A stretch of DNA of 64,000 nucleotides, from assembly GCF_014841565.1 (NCBI RefSeq), contig NZ_JACYUD010000002.1, positions 1-64,000 of the forward strand, given 5' to 3'. This document shows, in pieces, positions 9,270-17,489 of the stretch. The notes beneath the pieces are model-generated. The model did not search any database, was not told where the DNA came from, and saw nothing but the letters and a program-made list of their open reading frames with translations. The stretch's first letter is position 1. Each line of letters starts with the position of its first letter. Both the position numbers and the translations under genes were made by a program. Source of the DNA: Rhizobium sp. CFBP 8762 (GTDB taxonomy: Bacteria; Pseudomonadota; Alphaproteobacteria; Rhizobiales; Rhizobiaceae).

Positions 9270-10054
9270 GCATGCCCGCAACTCAAGCGCCTGAAACAAA
9301 TACAAGCAGCCGTGTGTTGCGTTATATCGGTTTCATAGCGATGCCTATGTTGGTCGTCGTCTGGTCGCTGATCGATCCGACGCTGGGCAAGGAATTGCTG
9401 GAGTGGGTTCCGTATCTGGCATCCGGCTTTTCGATGAATATTCTCATCACCATCTGTGCGGTTACGTTGGGCACCTCGGCAGGGGTGATTTTGGGGCTCA
9501 TGCAGCTTGCGTCGTATTGGTTCGTTCGCTGGCCCGCGCAGATCTATGTTCAAATTTTCCGCAATGCGCCAGCGCTGGTGCTGATTTTTGCGACCACGTA
9601 TATCTTTCCATTCGAGATCGTCCTGTTCGGCAATTACTTGCCTTTCCCGGACTGGGTTAAGGCAGTCATTGGCCTTGCTATTCTTTCCAGTGCCTACATC
9701 GCCGAAATTACCCGCGGTGCCGTTCTGTCAATCCCCACGACGCAATGGGAGGCGACCAAAGGTCTCGGCTTTTCGCGTTTGCAGGCATTGCGCTTCGTCA
9801 TACTGCCACAATGCGTGCGTCGCTCGTTGCCGCCATGGATGAATGTGGCGTCGTCGATGGCTATGGGCACCTCGCTGGCCTCACTGGTCGGTGTCCATGA
9901 ATTGATGCATGCTGCAACGGACGCCAGCACCGCGGTGCGCCGGCTCGACTTCACCATCATCGCCTATGTTGTCGTCATGGCGGCCTTTTTCACGCTCTGC
10001 TACCCGATTGCCCGCCTGACTCGGCGCCTCGAACAGCGCTTCAACGCGGGATGA
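9266..10054 (+). CDS. Polar amino acid ABC transporter permease (second)
   Basis: 262-aa permease of the same class, with the coupling loop EATKGLGFSRLQALRFVILPQ and the motif FRNAPALV resembling the FRGTPxLVQ segment of histidine/glutamine permeases. Translationally coupled to the first permease through a 4-nt overlap. With the first permease it should form the heterodimeric channel. Confidence 0.87.
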   Translation: MSMPATQAPETNTSSRVLRYIGFIAMPMLVVVWSLIDPTLGKELLEWVPYLASGFSMNILITICAVTLGTSAGVILGLMQLASYWFVRWPAQIYVQIFRNAPALVLIFATTYIFPFEIVLFGNYLPFPDWVKAVIGLAILSSAYIAEITRGAVLSIPTTQWEATKGLGFSRLQALRFVILPQCVRRSLPPWMNVASSMAMGTSLASLVGVHELMHAATDASTAVRRLDFTIIAYVVVMAAFFTLCYPIARLTRRLEQRFNAG

Positions 10055-10067
10055 AGGAATTTTTCAT

Positions 10068-10853
10068 ATGACTGCATCCACCGACTCCGCGATTGTGAAA
10101 TTGGAAGACGTGCACCTGTCCTTCGGCCAGACGGAGGTGCTCAAGGGCATTGACCTTGCCGTCAACAAGGGCGATGCAGTGTCGATCATCGGCCCGTCCG
10201 GCTCCGGCAAGTCTACTATTTTGCGCTGCATCAACGCATTGGTGACGCCGCAGAGCGGCAAAATCACTGTTGCCGGAACGCGTGTCGACCAGTTGACAAA
10301 AGAAAGCGAGCGGATTGCGCTTCGCAAGCGTGTCGGCATTGTTTTTCAGCAATACAATCTGTTTCCGCACCTGACAGTGCTCGACAACATCGTGCTGGCA
10401 CCAACCCGTATTCTCGGAGAGGACAAAACCGCCACTGTCAAGCTTGCCCGCGAGTTGCTGGAAAAAGTACGCTTGTCTGAAAAGGCAGACGCTTACCCCG
10501 GCCAATTGTCTGGCGGCCAGCAACAGCGTGTGGCGATAGCCCGTGCGCTCGCCATGAAGCCGGAACTGGTTCTGTTTGACGAGGTTACCTCCGCGCTCGA
10601 CCCCGAAACTGTGGGCGAGGTTTTGTGGGTGATCCGCGACCTTATTCGTGACGGCATGACAAGCATTCTCGTGACCCATGAAATGCGGTTTGCCGAAGAG
10701 ATTAGCGACACTGTGGTCTTTACAGAAAATGGGCGCATCGTTGATACCGGTTCACCACAACAGATCTTTCATACCTCGGACAATCCGCGCATCCGCCAGT
10801 TTGTAGGTGGCTTGTCCGGGCGCGGCGCGGTGCGCGACGGCGAAGGAATTTAA
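10068..10853 (+). CDS. Polar amino acid ABC transporter ATP-binding protein
   Basis: 261-aa single-domain ATPase of the GlnQ/HisP group: Walker A GPSGSGKST, Q-loop VFQQYNLFPH, signature LSGGQQQRVAIARAL, Walker B LFDE and a switch histidine in VTHEM. The aspartate usually seen before the Walker B glutamate is present. It lies 13 nt after the second permease and 2 nt before the MmgE/PrpD gene, so the transporter and the enzymes form one unit. Confidence 0.92.
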   Translation: MTASTDSAIVKLEDVHLSFGQTEVLKGIDLAVNKGDAVSIIGPSGSGKSTILRCINALVTPQSGKITVAGTRVDQLTKESERIALRKRVGIVFQQYNLFPHLTVLDNIVLAPTRILGEDKTATVKLARELLEKVRLSEKADAYPGQLSGGQQQRVAIARALAMKPELVLFDEVTSALDPETVGEVLWVIRDLIRDGMTSILVTHEMRFAEEISDTVVFTENGRIVDTGSPQQIFHTSDNPRIRQFVGGLSGRGAVRDGEGI

Positions 10854-10855
10854 AG

Positions 10856-12202
10856 ATGGCGCTCCTCAACGCACCACTGACCACCGCATTCGCCACCGCA
10901 ATTGCTCACTCCGATCCGAGGAGCGATGCCGTTGCTATGGATGCAGCGCGCACGGCGATCATCGATTTCTTCGCCTGCGCCATCGCCGGTGCAGCCGACC
11001 GCACCACCAGCATTCTGGCCGAGGCTGTCGGTGCCAATCTGCCGGGTGAGGCGATCCTTGTGGGCAGCAACAGGAAAACGGATCCGCTTGTTGCTGCCGT
11101 GGTCAACGGTTATGCCGGGCATGTGCTGGATTATGACGATGTCCATGCCAGCGTGCGCGGTCATCCGACAACCGTCATCATTCCGGCGTTGATCGCCCTT
11201 GCCGCCGAGCGCGAATTTTCTGCCGAAGAATTTATCGCAGCCTATGTGGTCGGCCTTGAGGCTATGGCGCGACTTGGCCTCTCGCTTGGCTCCAGACATT
11301 ATGAGAATGGCTTTCACGCCACCGCAACGCTCGGTCCCATCGGTGTGGTGGCTGCGATTTCCCATCTGACCGGCGCATCCGTTGAGAACACGGCCACCGC
11401 GCTGGGACTCGCAGCAACACAGGCAGCTGGGCTGCGGCTGCAATTTGGCTTCGATGCGAAACCATATCATGCTGGCATGGCGGCGCGCTCCGGCCTTCTC
11501 GCTGCACGTCTTGCTAAGGCCGGTTTCAGCGGCGCGCGAGATTTTCTCGATAACGCCGTAGGTTTCCATTCGGCTTATGCATTCGGTGCCGGAAAGCCGG
11601 AACTTGCAAGCGAAAACTGGGGCGCGCCGTGGCAGATTGTCTCGCCTGGCTTGACACTGAAAGCCTATCCCTGCTGCACGGCCAGCCACCCGGTCGCCTC
11701 TCTTGGGATCGATCTGCACCGGGAAGGATTAAGCGCGGAACAGATTGAAAATATCATCTTCACCTATCCGCCCGGTGCTGATGCCGCGTTGGTGGTCACA
11801 AAACCGACCAACGGCATCGAGGCGCGTTTCAGCCCGGAATACGTGTTTTCTGCCGCCTTGATCGATGGCGCGTTGCGGCTTGATCATTTTGACGACCGCC
11901 CCGTCGAAAACCGGATCATGACCCTCGCCACCCGCGCGGGTCGCCGTCATGACGAAAGCGCGCCGCGTATGTCAAACGATCCAAGCACGCGTTTTGTCGT
12001 ATTGGATCTTTCGCAAAAGGATGGCAGCACGATCACTCGTCGCTTCGACGGCCTCCCGGGCGTGACCGATCCGACGGATAAGTTTCGCGACGCAACCGTT
12101 GGCAATCCTGCATTCGCCGACATTCCCGATCTTGTCCGCAGCATGAGGAGCAATGCCGACCTGACCCGGCTGCTTGCCCTGCTCAATCAGAACCACATTT
12201 GA
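10856..12202 (+). CDS. MmgE/PrpD family protein
   Basis: 448-aa cytoplasmic protein of the MmgE/PrpD family, which includes 2-methylcitrate dehydratase and cis-aconitate decarboxylase. Recognisable parts are the N-terminal helical domain (DFFACAIAGA, GYAGHVLDYDDVH) and the middle KAYPCC segment. It is not next to prpB or prpC, so a methylcitrate role is unlikely; many paralogues act on other polycarboxylates or degradation intermediates. Position directly behind the amino-acid importer and before a monooxygenase suggests catabolism of the imported substrate. Confidence 0.85.
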   Translation: MALLNAPLTTAFATAIAHSDPRSDAVAMDAARTAIIDFFACAIAGAADRTTSILAEAVGANLPGEAILVGSNRKTDPLVAAVVNGYAGHVLDYDDVHASVRGHPTTVIIPALIALAAEREFSAEEFIAAYVVGLEAMARLGLSLGSRHYENGFHATATLGPIGVVAAISHLTGASVENTATALGLAATQAAGLRLQFGFDAKPYHAGMAARSGLLAARLAKAGFSGARDFLDNAVGFHSAYAFGAGKPELASENWGAPWQIVSPGLTLKAYPCCTASHPVASLGIDLHREGLSAEQIENIIFTYPPGADAALVVTKPTNGIEARFSPEYVFSAALIDGALRLDHFDDRPVENRIMTLATRAGRRHDESAPRMSNDPSTRFVVLDLSQKDGSTITRRFDGLPGVTDPTDKFRDATVGNPAFADIPDLVRSMRSNADLTRLLALLNQNHI

Positions 12203-12216
12203 CGAAAGATGTTGCC

Positions 12217-13512
12217 ATGAGTGTCAAGAGACAAATCCATCTCGGCCTTTTCCTGCAGGGCGCGGGCCACCACGTTTCAGGCTGGCGTCACCCGCAGGCC
12301 GAGGCTGGCAGCGAGAATTTCGACCTCCTGCGGCGCGTGTCGCAGATGGCCGAACAGGCAAAATTTGATATGGTGTTTCTGGCCGACGGCCTGACCAGCG
12401 GTGTCGATGCACACCCGTCCACCATCGCCCGTTTCGAGCCACTGACCCTGCTGGCAGCGCTGGCCATGGTCACGGACAAGATCGGCCTTGCCGCCACATC
12501 ATCCACCACCTATGGCGAGCCCTATCACACGGCGCGTGCGTTTTCCTCGATTGACCATTTGAGCCATGGCCGCGCCGCCTGGAACATTGTCACCACGTCT
12601 TACGCCAACACGGCCAACAATTTTTCCCGGTCGCATCCAGAACATGACGAACGGTATGCCGTGGCGGAAGAATTTGTCGATGCGGTGAGGGGCCTGTGGG
12701 ACAGTTGGGACGACGACGCATTCGTCAAGAACAAGGAGACGGGTGTTTATGCCGACCCAAACAAGGTGCATGTACTGGATCACAAGGGTAAATATCATTC
12801 GGTCAAGGGACCGCTGAATATTCCGCGTTCGCCGCAGGGCCATCCCATTCTCATCCAGGCCGGTTCCTCCGGCCCCGGTCAGGATCTTGCGGCGCGTACC
12901 GCCGATGTGGTGTTTACCGCCCAGCAAAGCCTTTCCGAAGCGCAAGCGTTCTACAAGAGCTTGAAACAGCGCGTTGAGAAGGCCGGTCGTCGCGCTGATG
13001 ACGTCGCCGTCATGCCCGGTTTTCTACCGGTCATTGGCCGTACAATGAAGGAGGCGGCCGACAAGCTTGCTGAACTCGATCAGTGGACCGACCTTAAAAG
13101 CGCCATGCCGCTCTTGGAAGAACGCATCGGCCACAGTCTTGCCGATTACGACCCGGATGGACCGCTACCGGACCTGCCGATCTCCGACCAACTGCGTAGC
13201 CGTGCCGAGTTGTTGACAGCGCTTGCTCGCCGCGAGAACTTGTCAATTCGACAACTGGCATTGCGTGTTGCTGCTGGTCGCGGGCACCATATCGTACTGG
13301 GAACGCCTTCGGACATCGCCGACCGTATGCAGCAATGGTTCGATGGCCGCGCGGCCGATGGTTTCAACGTCATGCCGCCCTTTTTCCCCGGCGGACTAGA
13401 AGAATTCACCCAGCTCGTCGTGCCGATCCTGCAAGAGCGTGGCCTGTTCCGGACAGACTACACCGGCTCGACCCTGCGTGATCATTTAGGTCTGACCCGG
13501 CCGGCACTTTAG
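12217..13512 (+). CDS. NtaA/SnaA/DszA-type FMN-dependent monooxygenase (luciferase-like)
   Basis: 431-aa luciferase-like monooxygenase of the NtaA/SnaA/SoxA(DszA) group. Features include the opening LGLFLQGAGHH, the WNIVTTSYANTANNF segment and QAGSSGPGQDLAARTADVVF, which contacts FMN phosphate in relatives. Such enzymes use reduced FMN and oxygen to cleave C-N or C-S bonds, for instance in nitrilotriacetate. No flavin reductase gene is visible nearby. The ATG at 12217 is preferred; a TTG at 12199 lies inside the end of the PrpD gene. It closes the operon and is followed by decayed DNA. Confidence 0.88.
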   Translation: MSVKRQIHLGLFLQGAGHHVSGWRHPQAEAGSENFDLLRRVSQMAEQAKFDMVFLADGLTSGVDAHPSTIARFEPLTLLAALAMVTDKIGLAATSSTTYGEPYHTARAFSSIDHLSHGRAAWNIVTTSYANTANNFSRSHPEHDERYAVAEEFVDAVRGLWDSWDDDAFVKNKETGVYADPNKVHVLDHKGKYHSVKGPLNIPRSPQGHPILIQAGSSGPGQDLAARTADVVFTAQQSLSEAQAFYKSLKQRVEKAGRRADDVAVMPGFLPVIGRTMKEAADKLAELDQWTDLKSAMPLLEERIGHSLADYDPDGPLPDLPISDQLRSRAELLTALARRENLSIRQLALRVAAGRGHHIVLGTPSDIADRMQQWFDGRAADGFNVMPPFFPGGLEEFTQLVVPILQERGLFRTDYTGSTLRDHLGLTRPAL

Positions 13513-13517
13513 ATTTT

Positions 13518-13650
13518 GTTGCCATTTAGCGTCGAGCGCAACGGCAATGTTTGTCTTGGCCGGCGCGATGTAGTGCCAGTCCACCTTGGCCCGATCCGTC
13601 CATTTCAGGATCGCGTTGCGGGTGAACCCGCTGCCATTGTCACGCATTGC
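13518..13650 (-). pseudogene. IS3-type transposase (orfB) remnant
   Basis: Reading the minus strand from about 13650 to 13518 gives an uninterrupted stretch with the segments RDNGSGFT, NAILKWTD and VDWHYIAPAKT, which matches the rve integrase core of IS3/IS407-like OrfB around the second catalytic Asp. There is no start, the frame breaks on both sides, and no terminal repeats or partner orfA were found. It is a short relic of an insertion sequence, sitting 5 nt beyond the monooxygenase stop. Confidence 0.75.
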
Positions 13651-14132
13651 AACCGAAATGAATATCGTTGTTTAACTGCCGCAGCTCGGTAGCGCGTTAG
13701 TCGGTCGATCCGGAGATAATGACACCGACCTTCTGAAAGCTCGCCAGATCATCGGTGGCGTCAAACACTTGTTCGGAATGGGACTGAATGGTTCCTGTGC
13801 GAATCTCTGTTATAGAGACGTGTTCCAAGCTTAAACTTCGTTGGCCGCTGCGCGTAGCGGTTTGCTGGCGGAAGCAGCGTCTGCTTCTGATTTGCCTGCC
13901 CGAGCGGCCTGCCTTGTTATCTGTACGACCTCAGCAATGAGCGGTGCTCCAAGCCATCTGATGATGGAATCAAGTCCCTAGCAGATTTTTGTCAGCTCGT
14001 GTTGACAGCATGGCCGAACCGGCTTGACGTTTTTGTCAAGATATATAAGGGCACTTGCAACTAACTAAGCTCGAACGCGTTACGAAGCCAAATCTTTCAA
14101 ACCCGCTTTCAGCGCCAGCCCAGGAATTTGTT
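13651..14132. other. Decayed intergenic stretch
   Basis: No intact gene is seen. On the minus strand two short open stretches, one ending at a stop near 13701 and one near 13836, look like leftovers of coding sequence but are not recognisable. The right end holds two inverted repeats described separately, then the leader of the MFS gene. Together with the transposase relic this marks a site of past insertion and deletion. Confidence 0.5.
13990..14040 (+). promoter_or_regulatory. Two inverted repeats (TGTCA/TGACA and CTTGAC/GTCAAG) upstream of MFS gene
   Basis: TGTCA at 13990-13994 pairs with TGACA at 14003-14007, and CTTGAC at 14023-14028 pairs perfectly with GTCAAG at 14035-14040. Both share a GTCA/TGAC core and lie 90-140 nt before the MFS start, with an AT-rich TATATAAGG at about 14042. 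They could be two operator sites for one dimeric repressor, but no regulator gene adjoins. Confidence 0.4.
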
Positions 14133-15539
14133 ATGAGCAACGTCGACACAAGGGCTGCCGCTGCAACGGTGGTGCCTAGATCCCGTTCACTTAAGGCCCT
14201 GAGCGCTGTTAACTTTTTCCTTGCCGACGTGCGAGACGGGCTCGGTCCATTCCTCGGAATCTTTCTGATCGGGCAGGGATGGAGTACCGCGACAATCGGC
14301 GTCGTCATGACGATTGGGGGTATTGCCGGGATGCTCGCCACAACACCGCTCGGCGCACTGGCAGACGCGTCTAAAGCCAAGCGCTTTATGGTGGCGTTTT
14401 GTGCCGCTCTGGTCATCGTCGCATCGCTTGCGATCCTTTTTGTCCCGACTGTCGCCTTTGTTACCGCGTCGCAGATTGCAACGGGCATCGCGGGTGCCGC
14501 GATAGGTCCGGCCATTGCAGGGCTCACACTCGGACTGGTCGGGCAGGGGGGTCTTGCCCCGCAGCTAGGACGCAACGAGGCCTGGAACCATGGCGGCAAT
14601 GTCTTTGCCGCTGCCGGTGCTGGCTTCTTTGGCTATGAGTTCGGATTGACGGCGGTTTTCATTTTAATGACGCTTATGGCCATTGGTTCAATCGCAGCAG
14701 TACTGACCATCAAGGCCGATGACATTGACCATGACGCCGCACGCGGCATCGAGAAGAGCGACGGGAAAGAAAAACAAGCGCCATCGGGTTTCAGCGTTTT
14801 GTGGAAATCAACGCCGCTGATCATACTGGCCGCGACGCTCATGCTGTTTCACTTCGGGAACGGTGCGATGCTTCCGCTTCTTGGCCAACAGGTTGCTACC
14901 CAGTCTTCTACTCAGACCGATGCCAACACGCCAACGCCAGCGACTTCGATCAATGCAGCAAACGGACAGACCGACCAACCAACAATGGTGCCGCCGGGGC
15001 AGTCGACACCCGGCCAGCCGGCAGCAAAGCCAGTCAATCAGCATAGCACGCTTGAAAGCCTTCTCTCCGATCCGGTTTCCTACACCGCTGCCACCGTGAT
15101 TATTGCGCAACTCACAATGATACCGATTGCGCTGCTGGCAGCCGGATTTGCTGGAAGGCGAGGCTACTTCCTGCTTCTTGTTGCAGCTCTAATCGCGCTT
15201 CCCATTCGTGGCCTGATAGCTGGCCTATGGCCGAATCCCTATGCATTGATCCCAGTTCAGATGCTGGATGGTGTCGGTGCAGGTTTGCTGGGCGTGGCGG
15301 TTCCCGGCCTCGTCGCTCGCATCTTGAAAGGCACCGGGCATATCAATGCCGGACTTGGCGCCGTGATGACCGTCCAGGGTATCGGTGCCTCCTTGAGTCC
15401 CGCTATCGCCGGTGTCATCGTCTCAACCTACGGCTTCTCTGTCGCGTATCTTGCCCTTGCTGGATTTGCGGTCTGCGGCTTGATCATTTGGCTGGTGTCA
15501 ATGCGCAAAGTGGCAGCGGCGTGCGCCGGAACCGACTAA
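14133..15539 (+). CDS. MFS transporter with a Pro/Thr/Gln-rich insertion
   Basis: 468-aa inner-membrane carrier with about 12 membrane segments; the N-terminal half has FLADVRDGLGPFLGIFL and the loop LGALADASKAKR in place of the MFS motif A. After the seventh membrane segment, residues about 256-312 form a hydrophilic low-complexity insertion rich in Thr, Gln, Pro, Ser and Asn, expected on the periplasmic side. ATG 14133 has AGGAA 7-8 nt upstream; the frame is open from 14055 without another good start. An ArsB-like permease follows after 75 nt. Substrate unknown. Confidence 0.85.
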   Translation: MSNVDTRAAAATVVPRSRSLKALSAVNFFLADVRDGLGPFLGIFLIGQGWSTATIGVVMTIGGIAGMLATTPLGALADASKAKRFMVAFCAALVIVASLAILFVPTVAFVTASQIATGIAGAAIGPAIAGLTLGLVGQGGLAPQLGRNEAWNHGGNVFAAAGAGFFGYEFGLTAVFILMTLMAIGSIAAVLTIKADDIDHDAARGIEKSDGKEKQAPSGFSVLWKSTPLIILAATLMLFHFGNGAMLPLLGQQVATQSSTQTDANTPTPATSINAANGQTDQPTMVPPGQSTPGQPAAKPVNQHSTLESLLSDPVSYTAATVIIAQLTMIPIALLAAGFAGRRGYFLLLVAALIALPIRGLIAGLWPNPYALIPVQMLDGVGAGLLGVAVPGLVARILKGTGHINAGLGAVMTVQGIGASLSPAIAGVIVSTYGFSVAYLALAGFAVCGLIIWLVSMRKVAAACAGTD

Positions 15540-15614
15540 AGGTTTTGTGTTTTGCCACTGTTGATAACGGCTGGCGCTCTTTGCCGGGTGCCCAGATAAA
15601 CCCTAGGTCTTCAC

Positions 15615-16880
15615 ATGACAGCAAGCTTAAGCCTCGCAACCTGGATTATCAGTGCGCTGACGGTGTTTGGCGTTATATTCAGGCCTATGCGCTGGCCGGA
15701 ATGGACCTTCGCTGTCGCTGGTGCTTTCATCCTTTTAATAACCGGTCTGCTGCGCTGGTCAAACGCAGTTCAAGGCGTTTTGTCGGGAACAGACGTTTAT
15801 CTGTTTTTGGCTGGTATGATGCTTCTGGCCGAAATAGCTCGGCGGGAGGGACTGTTTGACTACCTGGCTGCATATGCGGCTCGTGCGGCGAAGGGTTCAC
15901 CTCACCGATTGTTCTGGCTTGTCTATGTCATGGGTACGTTCGTGACCGTTTTTCTGTCGAACGATGCCACCGCTGTGGTCTTGACGCCAGCCGTTATCGC
16001 GGTCTCACGAGCAGCAAAAGTTTCCTCGGCGCTCCCGTATCTTCTCGTGTGCGCGTTCGTTGCGAACGCTGCGTCGTTCGTCCTGCCGATCTCCAATCCA
16101 GCCAATCTGGTTGTCTTCGGCGAAGATCTTCCGGCACTCGGCCCTTGGCTTGCCCGGTTCGCGCTCCCGTCCGCCGTGGCCATTGCGGCGACGTTCTTTC
16201 TGCTGCGCTGGACCCAACGTCATGATTTGCAAGGCCGAATTGAGACGGATATTGCCATTCCTGAGTTGTCGCGAGGCGGAGGCGTCGCGGCATTTGGCCT
16301 TACGGCTGCTGCTATCATGCTTATGGCCTCATCATCGTTCGGTCTAGAACTTGGATTGCCGACCTTTGCGGCCGGTGTCCTTACAGCGCTTGCGGTAACC
16401 GTTGCCGAGCGCTCGAACCCGTTGCCGCTTGTGAAAGACATCTCCTGGGGAACCTTGGCACTGGTTGCAGGCCTGTTTGTCATCGTTCGTGCAGTCGAAT
16501 TAAGCGGCCTGCAGCAGATATTGATCGATACGCTTCAGCCGCTTCTGAACGGCCACCCGCGGACCGGTGCCGTACTTGCCGGTGTTGTGTTGGCGTTCGC
16601 AACAAACCTAACCAACAATCTGCCGCTTGGGCTGATGGCGGGCGCCTTCACCACAGCGGCCGATCTGCCGGGGAAGGTCATCGATAGTATTCTCGTCGGC
16701 ATTGACATCGGACCTAATCTCTCGGTCACGGGTTCGCTCGCAACAATCCTGTGGTTGACGGCGCTGCGCCGCGAAGGCCTGACCTTCAGCGCCTGGAATT
16801 TCTTGAAGCTTGGTTTGATAGTTATGCCGCCAACGCTGATCCTTGCACTTGCTGCTGTTGTAGTTCAGCCATGGACCTAG
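15615..16880 (+). CDS. ArsB/NhaD-like ion permease (SLC13/anion permease superfamily)
   Basis: 421-aa inner-membrane protein with about 11 membrane segments. It carries the conserved FLSNDATAVVLTPAV segment and PISNPANLVVFGEDLP, typical of ArsB arsenite pumps and related anion permeases, and a second half-repeat FATNLTNNLPLGL. It may export arsenite or move another oxyanion. No arsR or arsC is nearby, so arsenic resistance is not established. It probably shares a transcript with the MFS gene. Confidence 0.82.
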   Translation: MTASLSLATWIISALTVFGVIFRPMRWPEWTFAVAGAFILLITGLLRWSNAVQGVLSGTDVYLFLAGMMLLAEIARREGLFDYLAAYAARAAKGSPHRLFWLVYVMGTFVTVFLSNDATAVVLTPAVIAVSRAAKVSSALPYLLVCAFVANAASFVLPISNPANLVVFGEDLPALGPWLARFALPSAVAIAATFFLLRWTQRHDLQGRIETDIAIPELSRGGGVAAFGLTAAAIMLMASSSFGLELGLPTFAAGVLTALAVTVAERSNPLPLVKDISWGTLALVAGLFVIVRAVELSGLQQILIDTLQPLLNGHPRTGAVLAGVVLAFATNLTNNLPLGLMAGAFTTAADLPGKVIDSILVGIDIGPNLSVTGSLATILWLTALRREGLTFSAWNFLKLGLIVMPPTLILALAAVVVQPWT

Positions 16881-17031
16881 CGCGACCAACGGTTGGATTT
16901 GGCGCGGGCAGGTAGATGACGGTTAAGAGCAGCTGGAACAAGTACCAGATCTTAACTAAATCATTAGATAAGATATATTATGGAACTTTAACCAGACCCA
17001 TGCGATGCCGGATATGTTATTTGACATCAAG

Positions 17032-17120
17032 CACTTCACATTTATTCTGAAGTGGTCACTGAGCACCTTATAGCCGATCGGTGATCGTTTGACGCACGCA
17101 CTTTCGTCAATCAACGAAAG
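17032..17120 (+). promoter_or_regulatory. Three hairpins in the leader of a small ORF
   Basis: CACTTCA (17032-17038) pairs with TGAAGTG (17048-17054), CGATC (17075-17079) with GATCG (17083-17087), and CTTTCGT (17101-17107) with ACGAAAG (17114-17120), all perfectly. The last arm includes GAAAG, the only Shine-Dalgarno-like run before the ATG at 17129, so folding could hide the ribosome site. Alternatively they are operators. There is no experimental hint of either. Confidence 0.35.
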
Positions 17121-17128
17121 CCTATTGC

Positions 17129-17350
17129 ATGATTGCACCGAAACTAACCAACACGAGTATGGCTGTCACTCCAGATGAACTGGCTGTGCAGTATGATGTG
17201 TTTCAGCACGCCTGCGCCCTGAAAGGTATCCCGCGTGACCATCCCGATGCGGAAACTGTCGCAACTGGTTTGATTGCGCTGCATCAACAAGGCGTCAAAG
17301 GACGACAAAATCTGCTAACGCAGTTTTTCGAGCGTACATCACGTACGTAA
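17129..17350 (+). CDS. Small hypothetical protein (73 aa)
   Basis: Unrecognised 73-aa soluble protein, or 63 aa if translation begins at the in-frame ATG 17159. It has a mixed-charge helical look with the segment GIPRDHPDAETVATGLIALHQQG and no membrane segment or signal peptide. Codon use and composition fit a real gene. It stands alone before the FAD/NAD(P)-binding protein and behind a leader with three hairpins. Confidence 0.5.
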   Translation: MIAPKLTNTSMAVTPDELAVQYDVFQHACALKGIPRDHPDAETVATGLIALHQQGVKGRQNLLTQFFERTSRT

Positions 17351-17453
17351 TTAGTTCGTGACAGCCTGTTCATATCTGCAGTGCAATAAACACAAACTCT
17401 TGCACCGCTTCAGCCTTGACGGAACATTCATTGGACTTTTGTGTTTTAGGGCT

Positions 17454-17468
17454 GAACCTCAAAGGTTC
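17454..17468 (+). promoter_or_regulatory. Inverted repeat GAACCT-CAA-AGGTTC before the FAD protein gene
   Basis: A perfect 6-bp inverted repeat with a 3-nt centre lies 21 nt before the ATG at 17490. Its place and symmetry suit a repressor operator or a tight leader hairpin. No cognate regulator is evident. Confidence 0.3.
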
Positions 17469-17489
17469 TGCGTTTTTGCGGTGGTGAGT

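Noticed and set aside
10856-12202. PrpD proper (2-methylcitrate dehydratase)
   Set aside because: No prpB, prpC or acn-type neighbours; the family is broad and the context is a transporter operon.
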